Below, one piece after another: positions 33,111 through 41,180 of a stretch of 64,000 nucleotides of DNA. A model generated the notes under the pieces. It made no database searches, was not told where the DNA came from, and saw only the letters and a program-made list of their open reading frames with translations. This DNA comes from Chryseobacterium sp. FH1 (GTDB lineage Bacteria; Bacteroidota; Bacteroidia; Flavobacteriales; Weeksellaceae), in the NCBI RefSeq assembly GCF_000735135.1, contig NZ_JPLZ01000007.1:236882-300881 (forward strand), given 5' to 3'. Positions within the stretch are counted from its first letter, which is position 1. Every line of letters starts with the position of its first letter. Both the position numbers and the translations under genes were made by a program.

Positions 33111-35234
33111 TTATTTGATGTTTACTAATACTTTGATTTTTCCGATGCCTTCCTTATTGTAATCCTGAAGCGCTTTTCCAAGAACCTGACCAATTTGTAC
33201 TTTTTTAAGGTCGCCTTTCATTGCAACGCCATATTGGGAAGAGGTTACGAGCAGATCGCCTCGCTTGATATTGCCACCTTCCAGGCAAACTTTGGTTGGA
33301 ATAACACCGATGACACCCATAGGAACTTTGCCAATCAATTCAGAATCGATGTGTTCCTCGGTGAGAAGAACGCCTGGTTTCGTAGCATACACTCCGGCAA
33401 CCAGAGCAGAGTAGGGCGATGAAGATTTTTCAATCGTTCTGTCCGTGTTGGTGGAAATGACTAAGATGTCTCCAGGTTCGTAATCCGCTGTATTGCCTTC
33501 TACATTAAATGCTTCTGCAACGTCGGCTCCGCTGCTTTGGGTTCCACCGTTGAAAAATCCTCTTCCAGCGGCATTGATACGCGCGACATTAACTGGTGTT
33601 GCATTGGCCTTTAAAACGAGCAGGTCATTGTTTGCTCTGTTTTCTATCGTTAGAACCGGATTGCTATTTGTGGTATTGTAGTTTACAAACCTTGCCGCTT
33701 TCCCTATACCAAAGTTAGGAATCGAACCATAGACCGCAGTTCCTGTTCCCTCTGCTGACGCATCAACAGCATTGCCGTTTTTCGAAGAATAGATTTTAAG
33801 TGCATTTCCGTTTCCTTCTGTTATAACAAGTAATGCATCCGTATTGTTGTTAGGATTATTGGCGTGGAATATCCCTGCATAACCACCAGTTCCAGAAGAA
33901 ATTCCGTAGATGCCAGAAGTCCCGAAGTTTGCAAACTGCGAATTCACCTCTCCCCGTACAGCTGCGGAAGTTCCTGACACCCGATCAACCTTGAAATCTC
34001 CTGCAATACCATTTCCTACTGTCTTAACAGTAATTACAGCATTGGTGTTGGCTGTGTTGAAGTTTTGAAATTCTGCTGCCTTTCCTGTACTGAAGGTTGG
34101 TGTCCACGCATACAAAGCACGACCAGCCCCATCTATATTAGCTTCAATTGCATCACCGTCTTTTCCTACATTAGCTACAATAGCGTCACCATTACCGTCA
34201 TTAAGAGCAACTAAAGCACGCCCGTTTCCTGTAGTGTTTGAAGAGTAAAACAAACCACCAAAACCGCCTGTTCCAGAAGAAACGCCGAAAATACCAGCCG
34301 CTCCAAAGTTTCCAAAAATAGTTTTGACTTCACCTCTTACGGCCGCGCTGACACTTCCTGTATTATTAGAAAGAAAAGATGAGACATTTCCCTGCGTATT
34401 ATCCGGGATATTTCCTGTGCTGTTGGATTCTACTTCAAACGCGTTTCTATCATTGCTTACATTAGAATTTACGAATCTTCCCGCTCTACCTTTTCCCGAA
34501 TTGAGACCAGCTTGACCAAAAACTCCAATGCTCGTTCCTGCTGTGTTTCCTGACACAAAACCTCTTACACCATAGCCTCCGCCATCATTTCTTCCCACTA
34601 CAGCACCCGCAATATCACTTGTGTTTCTACCAACTACTGCTTCTCCAGCGCCACTGTTGTCAGCAATCACACCTGCAGAGGCTTGAGAATTTGTGATGCC
34701 GTGGATAGCAAAACCAGCGCCAGTGGAACTCATTACGCCAGCTCCCGTCCCTGAATTCGTTAATGAAAATAAAGGCGAGGAACTATTGGCAGTAGCAGAA
34801 TATGGAAGTGTCAAACTTCCGCCACCGCCACCACCAGAACTTTTGGCGTACAAAGCGTATGGAACGCTTAATAGTTGACTGGTTCCAGTGATGGTATAGT
34901 TGGTTCCGCCAGCCGGGTCTGTTTCTGTTTTCAGATAATAATTGTTTGTTCCCCAATCGATAGCGCTGAATGTTCCGCTAAGAACGGTTCCTGATCCGAT
35001 TTCTAGGCTTATGAGTCCATTGGCATTCGTCAGTCCAGAAACTCTTTCGGAATATACCGATGTTCCCGCAGATGAGCCTTGCAGAACGCTGACTCTTACC
35101 GCAACATTTTGATTGGTCAATAGTTGTCCGCTTGCATTTCGGACAATGGCTTGGTAACTCATTTTTTCTGGCGCTTGGGCAGAAACCAGATGCGTTCCCA
35201 GAACCAAAACGGCAATTAATACAAATTTTTTCAT
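33111..35234 (-). CDS. Large exported repeat protein (autotransporter-like beta-rich)
   Basis: A 707-aa protein with a signal peptide ending HLVSAQ. The N-terminal module APEKMSYQAIVRNASGQLL to YTITGTSQLLSVPYALYAKSS is a domain common at the start of Bacteroidota surface proteins. It is followed by a Gly/Ser linker and a long Asn/Gly/Ala/Thr-rich beta-repeat region. Two roughly 130-residue blocks, each starting AAVRGEV and passing through SSGTGG, are tandem duplicates. The C-terminal 130 residues (GADVAEAFNVEGNTADYEPGD) are a conserved folded domain. I see no T9SS sorting domain. Adhesin or surface-layer function is a guess. Confidence 0.7.
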   Translation of the reverse strand: MKKFVLIAVLVLGTHLVSAQAPEKMSYQAIVRNASGQLLTNQNVAVRVSVLQGSSAGTSVYSERVSGLTNANGLISLEIGSGTVLSGTFSAIDWGTNNYYLKTETDPAGGTNYTITGTSQLLSVPYALYAKSSGGGGGGSLTLPYSATANSSSPLFSLTNSGTGAGVMSSTGAGFAIHGITNSQASAGVIADNSGAGEAVVGRNTSDIAGAVVGRNDGGGYGVRGFVSGNTAGTSIGVFGQAGLNSGKGRAGRFVNSNVSNDRNAFEVESNSTGNIPDNTQGNVSSFLSNNTGSVSAAVRGEVKTIFGNFGAAGIFGVSSGTGGFGGLFYSSNTTGNGRALVALNDGNGDAIVANVGKDGDAIEANIDGAGRALYAWTPTFSTGKAAEFQNFNTANTNAVITVKTVGNGIAGDFKVDRVSGTSAAVRGEVNSQFANFGTSGIYGISSGTGGYAGIFHANNPNNNTDALLVITEGNGNALKIYSSKNGNAVDASAEGTGTAVYGSIPNFGIGKAARFVNYNTTNSNPVLTIENRANNDLLVLKANATPVNVARINAAGRGFFNGGTQSSGADVAEAFNVEGNTADYEPGDILVISTNTDRTIEKSSSPYSALVAGVYATKPGVLLTEEHIDSELIGKVPMGVIGVIPTKVCLEGGNIKRGDLLVTSSQYGVAMKGDLKKVQIGQVLGKALQDYNKEGIGKIKVLVNIK

Positions 35235-35238
35235 AAGA

Positions 35239-35718
35239 TTATTTTTTAATGATTTTGAAGGTTTTGATGTTTCTATTGTTCTGGAATATCTGGATGATGT
35301 AAACCGAAGTTGGCAATGTGGTCATATTCAACTCTGTTTTTTTCTGGGTTAGATTTCCTGATTTGATTAATTTTCCTTGGGAATCAAACAAGCTGTAGTG
35401 TGAATCTTCGAAACTTTCCTTTCCGAAGTCAACATTCAAAAAATCTCTTACGGGATTTGGATAAAGCAAGATGTTCTTCTCCAAAATAGACTCGTCATCC
35501 ACCTCCAAAATGGTAATCTCATAAGCGTGTTGCACGCCTTCCATCACCTGCAGATTATCGCCTTTTTGAGAATAGGCCACTTGTCCAACGCTATAAGAAA
35601 TACTTCCAGTTGTTCCATTCGCTGTTGTCCCAGTTGCGAGAACTGCCGTCTGAGCTTTCATCAATCCAAATGGAATCAGAAAAAGCGTCAGGAATTTCAT
35701 TAATAATATTTTATTCAT
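35239..35718 (-). CDS. Short T9SS type A sorting-domain protein
   Basis: A 159-aa secreted protein. It has a signal peptide (MNKILLMKFLTLFLIPFGLMKAQ), a short conserved module TGTTANGTTGSISYSVGQVAY with GVQHAYEI, and then a type A type IX secretion C-terminal domain from about residue 85 (ILLYPNPVRDFLNVDF to VYIIQIFQNNRNIKTFKIIKK). The T9SS domain sends it across the outer membrane. The start is the ATG at 35718; an upstream in-frame extension lies in the promoter. It leads a three-gene operon (4 bp to the next gene) divergent from the LytTR regulator. Confidence 0.85.
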   Translation of the reverse strand: MNKILLMKFLTLFLIPFGLMKAQTAVLATGTTANGTTGSISYSVGQVAYSQKGDNLQVMEGVQHAYEITILEVDDESILEKNILLYPNPVRDFLNVDFGKESFEDSHYSLFDSQGKLIKSGNLTQKKTELNMTTLPTSVYIIQIFQNNRNIKTFKIIKK

Positions 35719-35821
35719 TGTAATAGGTTTTAAAATTTTTATCGAAATTATACAGAATTGTATCCTGCGAAAAGTTCTAATAGACGAATAACATTTTAAA
35801 TAGACCAATGACTTTTTTTCT

Positions 35822-35829
35822 TAAATTTG
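35822..35829 (+). promoter_or_regulatory. -7 box of the LytTR/histidine kinase operon
   Basis: TAAATTTG is a perfect TAnnTTTG, 18 nt before the ATG at 35848. It overlaps an in-frame TTG that would otherwise be the longest start. Confidence 0.6.
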
Positions 35830-35847
35830 ATTAAATATCAGGCAGTT

Positions 35848-36552
35848 ATGGAAAACTTGAAGTGTGTAATTGTGGACGACAACGAAATCGATAGATTGAC
35901 AGTTTTATCCTTTGCAAAGAAGTTTCCGAACCTCAATATTCTTGGGACTTTTTCTGATTCTAATGAAGCCTTGAACACCATAGAAAAAAACGAAGTCGAT
36001 ATTCTCTTCCTCGATATTGATATGCCTGGATTATCCGGCGTCGACCTCAGACGAGAGCTAAAAGACGTTCCGGTCTGCATTTTCATCACTTCACATCCTG
36101 AATTTGCGGTGGAGAGTTTTGAATTGGAAACGTTGGATTTCATCGTGAAACCTTTGAAGTTTGAGCGTTTCGAAAATACGATGAGACGAATCACCGATTT
36201 TTTCGAAATGAAAAACAAGGCCAGCCTTTTCGAATCCAGCATTGGTGGCGACGTGATTTACCTAAAGGAAGGTCACGAGCAAATCAAAGTGAAACTGCAC
36301 GAAATCCTTTATCTCGAAGCTTTGAAGGATTATACTTTGGTGGTGACGTCCCAAAAAAGACATTGTGTACTTTCCAGTATTGGACTGCTTTTAAGGGAAG
36401 TTAGTTTTCGGTCTTTTGTCCGTATTCATCGGAGTTTTGCGGTGCAGAAGCAATTCATTGATAAAATAAATTCCCACGAGATTATCCTCAATAATAATCT
36501 CGCCATCCCGATTGGACGAAGTTTTAAAGATAATTTGAAGTTCCTGCTATGA
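35848..36552 (+). CDS. LytTR family response regulator
   Basis: A 234-aa two-component regulator. The receiver domain (about 1-120) has IVDDNEID, the phosphorylated Asp in ILFLDIDMPGLSG and FIVKPLKFERF. The LytTR DNA-binding domain (about 140-234) has HEILYLEALKDYTLVV, FVRIHRSFAV and IPIGRSFKDNL. Its stop overlaps the histidine kinase start by 4 bp, so the two are a cognate pair. LytTR regulators often control secreted or envelope proteins; the divergent secreted-protein operon is the obvious candidate target. Confidence 0.92.
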   Translation: MENLKCVIVDDNEIDRLTVLSFAKKFPNLNILGTFSDSNEALNTIEKNEVDILFLDIDMPGLSGVDLRRELKDVPVCIFITSHPEFAVESFELETLDFIVKPLKFERFENTMRRITDFFEMKNKASLFESSIGGDVIYLKEGHEQIKVKLHEILYLEALKDYTLVVTSQKRHCVLSSIGLLLREVSFRSFVRIHRSFAVQKQFIDKINSHEIILNNNLAIPIGRSFKDNLKFLL

Positions 36553-38540
36553 AAAATATATTTTTATTAGTCGCCATTTGTTATATTTCTAAAAATTATG
36601 CTCAACAAAAACAAGGTCAGGATTTGGTAGATTCTCTGCTTTTGGAATTACCAAAGGCAAAACAGGATAGCAGTAAAGTTAATTTGTTGAACGCGATTGC
36701 AGGAGAATACACCAACTTATATAATGAAAAAGGAAAAAAATATGCCCAACAATCGACGGCGCTTTCCAAAAAAATAAATTTCAAATCTGGTGAGGCCGAT
36801 TCCTACGAAATCATTGGGAAATTCTACAGTATGGAACCCGATTTTAAGAGAGCAATTAAATATTACAACAATGCTATAAAAATAGGTATCTCTCAAAATG
36901 ATTCGAAGAGATTGTCCAAACTTTATAAAAAAATGGGTAACATTTATCAGGATAATAACAATTACTCTTCTGCTCTGGAATATTATTTCAAATCAGCTAA
37001 AATAGACGAGGAACTGCACAATATCAATGAGTTGGGAAAGGATTATGTTTACATTGCAGAAATCTACAGAGGAGTTAATGACTTTAAAAAATCAAAATAT
37101 TACCTGGACATTTCAACCAAAAATGCTCTGAAAGCAGGCGATAAAAAACTATTGACCTATATTTATCTTTCTTATGCCCATCTTTATGAGAATCAAAATC
37201 AGACCGACAAGGTGGAGTTCTATGCTAGAAAAGCATATTTACTAGCAAAGGAAATTGACAATAAAAATTACATTGGGACCAGTTTATTTGCTTTGGGTTT
37301 GGTTGATGAAAAAAAAGGCAACTACGAACAAGCTATTTTAAAAATCAATGAAACTTTAAAAATATCCACAGAGCAGGAAAATATAATGGGAATGGCCAAT
37401 GCGCAAAACGAATTGGGACTTTGCTACTATAAAATGTATGAAAAAACCAAAAATTCTTCCCACCTGAGATTGTCTAAAGAAAATTTTGAAAAATCCAATA
37501 AGCTCTATCTCGAAAACGAATTGATAGACGGTGTTCCGGATAATTATCTGTATTTGTCAAAGATTGATGAAGAGGAAAAAAAATTTAGAAGTGGTTTAGA
37601 AAATTACAAGCTCTATTCCAAATACAAAGATTCGATTTTAAATACGGCGACGAAAGAATCCATCAAAAATCTCGAGGACCAAAGAACGATTGATTTAAAG
37701 AATAAACAAATCCAAATCAACAAACTGCAAATTGAAGCCAAAGAAAAACAAAAATGGTATTTCATCGCAGGTTTAGGTTTGCTGGGAATTATTGGAGGCT
37801 TGCTTTTTTACCAAAGTCGAAACCGAAAAAAGAGCAATGAAAAATTGCAAGTTCTGAATCAAGACCTCGAAAAAGCCAACAAGACCAAAATGCAGTTTTT
37901 TGGAATTCTAAATCACGATTTGAGAAGTCCAGTAGTTTCACTCATCCATTTCCTGGACCTTCAAAAAAATGCACCGGATTTGATTGATGATGAGACGAAA
38001 ATCAGATTAGAAAAACAAACTTCCGACTCCGCCGACCAACTTTTGACGCAAATGGAAGACTTGCTTCTGTGGAGCAAAGGACAAATGGAAAATTTTCAGC
38101 CAGATAAGAAATTTTATCAAATCAAGGATATTTTTAGTGAAATCGAAAAAGAGTTTGTTTCGGCTTCAGACATAGATATGAGATTTGATATTCATTCAGA
38201 TTTTCAAATTTTCACGGACAAGGAATATCTCAAAACCATTATCAGAAACCTGATGAGCAACGCTGTGAAAGTGCTTCACGATGTTCCCAATCCAAAAATT
38301 ATCTGCAAAGCTTGGGAGGAAAATCAGAAACGATTGATTTTGATTAATGACAACGGAGGCGGAACCGATATTGATAAATTCCGGGCGTTGTACGATGATA
38401 AAACCAGCATTGGAACCACCAAAGGTTTGGGATTGCACGTCATTCGAGATTTGTGCAAAGCAATCGATTGCAAGATAGAGGTGGATTCTGACAAAACACT
38501 TGGTGAAACTAAAATTATGTTATGCATAACAAAAGCTTAA
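36549..38540 (+). CDS. Tetratricopeptide-repeat sensor histidine kinase
   Basis: A 663-aa kinase. It has a signal peptide (MKNIFLLVAICYISKNYAQ), a periplasmic domain of about six TPRs (roughly 30-360, for example YKKMGNIYQDNNNYSSALEYY), one transmembrane helix (WYFIAGLGLLGIIGGLLFY, about 400-418), a HisKA domain with the phospho-His in FFGILNHDLRSPVV, and a HATPase domain with NLMSNAVKVLH, INDNGGG and GLGLHVIRDL. A protein-binding TPR sensor outside the membrane suggests it senses an envelope or peptide signal. It is co-translated with the LytTR regulator. Confidence 0.92.
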   Translation: MKNIFLLVAICYISKNYAQQKQGQDLVDSLLLELPKAKQDSSKVNLLNAIAGEYTNLYNEKGKKYAQQSTALSKKINFKSGEADSYEIIGKFYSMEPDFKRAIKYYNNAIKIGISQNDSKRLSKLYKKMGNIYQDNNNYSSALEYYFKSAKIDEELHNINELGKDYVYIAEIYRGVNDFKKSKYYLDISTKNALKAGDKKLLTYIYLSYAHLYENQNQTDKVEFYARKAYLLAKEIDNKNYIGTSLFALGLVDEKKGNYEQAILKINETLKISTEQENIMGMANAQNELGLCYYKMYEKTKNSSHLRLSKENFEKSNKLYLENELIDGVPDNYLYLSKIDEEEKKFRSGLENYKLYSKYKDSILNTATKESIKNLEDQRTIDLKNKQIQINKLQIEAKEKQKWYFIAGLGLLGIIGGLLFYQSRNRKKSNEKLQVLNQDLEKANKTKMQFFGILNHDLRSPVVSLIHFLDLQKNAPDLIDDETKIRLEKQTSDSADQLLTQMEDLLLWSKGQMENFQPDKKFYQIKDIFSEIEKEFVSASDIDMRFDIHSDFQIFTDKEYLKTIIRNLMSNAVKVLHDVPNPKIICKAWEENQKRLILINDNGGGTDIDKFRALYDDKTSIGTTKGLGLHVIRDLCKAIDCKIEVDSDKTLGETKIMLCITKA

Positions 38541-38687
38541 ATTTTTTTAATTTTTAATAATTCGCATCAATTCTGTTTAACTGTTAAAGTTTCCCTTTTC
38601 TTGGAAAAAACGTTGTGTTTAAGAATTTTGGCAACGATTTTGTTTAGGTGAACTTACCTATTTATAATCACAAAACATTTTCACAAT

Positions 38688-39092
38688 ATGGAAGCTACAG
38701 AACTTAGACTCAACAATTTTGTCATCTACGAAGATGAAATTGTACCTGTAATCGGGATGGAAAACAACGATAACGGACTTTTGGTGAAAATCGATTCTCA
38801 TAATGTGACCGACTTTAGAAATCTAAAACCAATTGCACTCACTGCAGAATGGTTCCAGAGATTGGGCTTCAAAGAAGCGTACAGGTCGTCCACAAGAGTA
38901 CGATTCGAATTGCCAAACTATTGCAGATATGATTTTGATTTGAGTTCCAACAAGATTCTACAAGGGTTTTTGTTCTTTGGAAACTACATCAAATGCAACC
39001 ATCTTCACCAGTTACAAAACATTTATTTCACGCTCACGGGCGAGGAATTGAAAATTGAGGAATGCCTCAAGCAAAGAGAAATCGTTGCATAA
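38688..39092 (+). CDS. Small hypothetical protein resembling Bacteroidota phage proteins
   Basis: A 134-aa soluble protein. The N-terminus MEATELRLNNFVIYEDEIVP, the middle PIALTAEWFQRLGFKE and the end HLHQLQNIYFTLTGEELKIEE match a pattern I know from small proteins of Bacteroidota phages and prophages (LRIGNLV ... PIPLTEEWLLKFGF ... VHQLQNLYFALTGEEL). No other phage gene is nearby, so it looks like a domesticated single gene. It has its own terminator at 39099. A TAGGT/ACCTA dyad lies at 38645-38660 just upstream. Function unknown. Confidence 0.7.
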   Translation: MEATELRLNNFVIYEDEIVPVIGMENNDNGLLVKIDSHNVTDFRNLKPIALTAEWFQRLGFKEAYRSSTRVRFELPNYCRYDFDLSSNKILQGFLFFGNYIKCNHLHQLQNIYFTLTGEELKIEECLKQREIVA

Positions 39093-39098
39093 AAATTG

Positions 39099-39129
39099 AA
39101 ACCTGAATCTGAAAAGTTCAGGTTTTTTT
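39099..39129 (+). terminator. Terminator of the phage-like gene
   Basis: AACCTGAA pairs with TTCAGGTT across a 9-nt loop and is followed by T7. Confidence 0.88.
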
Positions 39130-39185
39130 ATTTCTATCCTGATAAATATTCTAAGTTCTCACTTCTAATATCTCACATCTTTCCT

Positions 39186-39193
39186 TACTTTTG
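39186..39193 (+). promoter_or_regulatory. -7 box of the mpl gene
   Basis: TACTTTTG matches TAnnTTTG and lies 17 nt before the TTG start codon at 39211, leaving an untranslated leader of only about 11 nt. Confidence 0.55.
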
Positions 39194-39210
39194 TCTAAAA
39201 TTATTCAGAA

Positions 39211-40548
39211 TTGAAAACCCATTTCATTGCTATTGGCGGTTCTGCGATGCACAATCTTGCCATTGCGCTCAAAGATAAAGGCTATCAGGTCACAGGCTCA
39301 GACGATGCTATTTTCGAACCTTCAAAATCCCGTTTGGACAAAAAAGGAATTCTTCCCGCAGAATTGGGTTGGTTTCCCGAAAAACTGACTTCGGATATCG
39401 ATGCTGTAATCCTCGGAATGCACGCGCACGCCGACAATCCTGAGCTTGCCAAAGCAAAAGAATTAGGTTTGAAGATTTATTCTTATCCAGAATTTCTCTA
39501 CGAACAGTCCAAAGAAAAAACCAGAGTGGTCATCGGCGGTTCCCACGGGAAAACCACCATTACATCGATGATTCTTCACGTTCTCAATTTCCATCAAAAA
39601 GATATTGATTATATGGTCGGTGCCCAATTGGAAGGCTTCGATTGTATGGTGAAAATTACGGATGACAATGATTTTATGATTCTCGAAGGCGATGAATATC
39701 TGTCTTCCCCAATTGATTTGCGTTCTAAATTTTTATTATATCAACCCAATATCGCATTGGTTTCCGGAATTGCTTGGGACCACATCAACGTTTTCAAAAC
39801 CTTTGACGATTATATCGACCAATTCAGAAAATTTGTGGCGAGCATCACGCCTGGCGGTGTTTTGGTTTATAACGAGGAAGATGCAGAAGTAGTGAAAGTG
39901 GTGGATTCGGCTGAAAATTATTTCAGAAAAATCCCTTACAAAACGCCAGCATACAAGATAGAAAACGGAATCGTCAATCTGAAAACCGATATGGGCGATA
40001 TTCCATTGTCCGTTTTCGGAAAACACAATTTGCTGAATATGGAAGGCGCAAGATTCATCTGTTCGCAATTGGGAATAATGGAAGAAGAATTCTACGAAGC
40101 AATTATGAGTTTCAAAGGTGCATCGAAACGTCTTGAAATCGTCAAAAGAGCTGATGGCGGTTTGCTTTACAAAGATTTCGCGCACGCACCAAGCAAAGTG
40201 AAAGCGACTGTTTCCGCATTTGCAGAACAATTCTCTAAGACCGAAACGTTCGGATTTTTAGAATTGCATACCTATTCAAGTCTCAATCCAGTTTTCCTCG
40301 AGCAGTACGACCACGCAATGGACGGTTTGGACAACTCCGTCGTTTTCTATTCAGAAGACGCTTTGAAAATCAAGAGAATGGACCCGATTTCTCCAGATTT
40401 GATTAAGGAAAAATTCAAAAATGAAAACCTGAAAGTCTTTACCAATGCAGAAGACCTTCACGCATACTGGGAAACTTTGGACAAAACCAAAGGCGCTTTT
40501 GTGATGATGAGTTCCGGTAATTTCGGAGGCTTAGATTTGACGAAATAA
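39211..40548 (+). CDS. mpl: Mur ligase: UDP-MurNAc:L-Ala-gamma-D-Glu-mDAP ligase type
   Basis: A 445-aa Mur ligase that re-attaches recycled murein tripeptide to UDP-MurNAc. The N-terminal Rossmann FIAIGGSAMHNLAIALKDKG, the P-loop GGSHGKTTIT (about 111-120), EGDEYLSS and YKDFAHAPSKVKA, where Mpl and MurC place the ATP/UDP-binding residues, are visible. Length and the YKDFAHAPSKVKA form favour Mpl over MurC. The start codon is TTG; there is no ATG in frame between the -7 box and the conserved FIAIGG. It is monocistronic, with a terminator at 40572. Confidence 0.88.
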   Translation: MKTHFIAIGGSAMHNLAIALKDKGYQVTGSDDAIFEPSKSRLDKKGILPAELGWFPEKLTSDIDAVILGMHAHADNPELAKAKELGLKIYSYPEFLYEQSKEKTRVVIGGSHGKTTITSMILHVLNFHQKDIDYMVGAQLEGFDCMVKITDDNDFMILEGDEYLSSPIDLRSKFLLYQPNIALVSGIAWDHINVFKTFDDYIDQFRKFVASITPGGVLVYNEEDAEVVKVVDSAENYFRKIPYKTPAYKIENGIVNLKTDMGDIPLSVFGKHNLLNMEGARFICSQLGIMEEEFYEAIMSFKGASKRLEIVKRADGGLLYKDFAHAPSKVKATVSAFAEQFSKTETFGFLELHTYSSLNPVFLEQYDHAMDGLDNSVVFYSEDALKIKRMDPISPDLIKEKFKNENLKVFTNAEDLHAYWETLDKTKGAFVMMSSGNFGGLDLTK

Positions 40549-40571
40549 AATTTTATTAAATATAAATTATC

Positions 40572-40604
40572 AACCTTCTGGATTAATTTTCAGAAGGTTT
40601 TTTA
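40572..40604 (+). terminator. Terminator of mpl
   Basis: AACCTTCTG pairs with CAGAAGGTT across a 10-nt loop and is followed by T6. Confidence 0.88.
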
Positions 40605-40631
40605 TTAATGATAAATTCGCAAAAAAACACT

Positions 40632-40690
40632 GAAAGTCCCAAAGGGACGACCGATTTCCCAGCATAGGAATTTATTCCTATGCGAATAAT
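40632..40690 (+). repeat. Palindromic repeat AGTCCC...GCATAGGAAT
   Basis: AAGTCCCAAAGGGACGACC leads into GCATAGGAAT-TT-ATTCCTATGC at 40661-40682, a perfect 10-bp stem. A related sequence with partial copies lies at 58983-59120, so this is a small dispersed repeat. Confidence 0.75.
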
Positions 40691-40701
40691 ATGATAATGC
40701 A

Positions 40702-41148
40702 TCAATTTAATTTCCCCAACAATAATTTCAAAGTCCCATTATTAACCAATCCCTCATTACGAAACAAAACTTTCCCATCTTTATCAATCAAAATCCAACT
40801 CGGATAAACCGGTTTTTTATTTAATGAAATCTCAACCGCCAATTCGTGAATCCCAGAATTTCCATTCGAAATGTAATTGTAATTTTCAACAAAAAATTTA
40901 ATCGATTCTTTATATTTTTCAGGATTGAAAGTGATAAAATAAACATTCTCATCCAGCAAATTTTTCAACTCCAAATCCTTCTCCATCTGATATTTCTGAA
41001 TTTTACAAATCGAGCACCAATCGGTTTTGATATAAATCAAAATCGGTTTGTCCAACTTTTCCGGCAAACTTTCAAATCCATAATGCCTCACTTCCTGAGA
41101 ATTAAAAATCCCGGAAATCATTAGTAATATGAAAGCTAATATTTTCAT
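40702..41148 (-). CDS. Thioredoxin-fold protein with CSIC site, exported
   Basis: A 148-aa protein with an N-terminal signal peptide (MKILAFILLMISGIFNSQ) and a thioredoxin fold. The active site is TDWCSICKIQKYQM instead of WCGPC, with a cis-Pro context VYPSWILIDKDGK. It is therefore a periplasmic thiol-disulfide protein, probably reductive (DsbD-c / SoxW-like), and not cytosolic thioredoxin. It lies 32 bp downstream of the TonB receptor gene, whose plug contains a CAVC pair. A link to maturation of or cargo for that receptor is inference. Confidence 0.82.
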   Translation of the reverse strand: MKILAFILLMISGIFNSQEVRHYGFESLPEKLDKPILIYIKTDWCSICKIQKYQMEKDLELKNLLDENVYFITFNPEKYKESIKFFVENYNYISNGNSGIHELAVEISLNKKPVYPSWILIDKDGKVLFRNEGLVNNGTLKLLLGKLN

Positions 41149-41180
41149 TAATCTAACTTCTAAAATCTAATTTCTAACAT

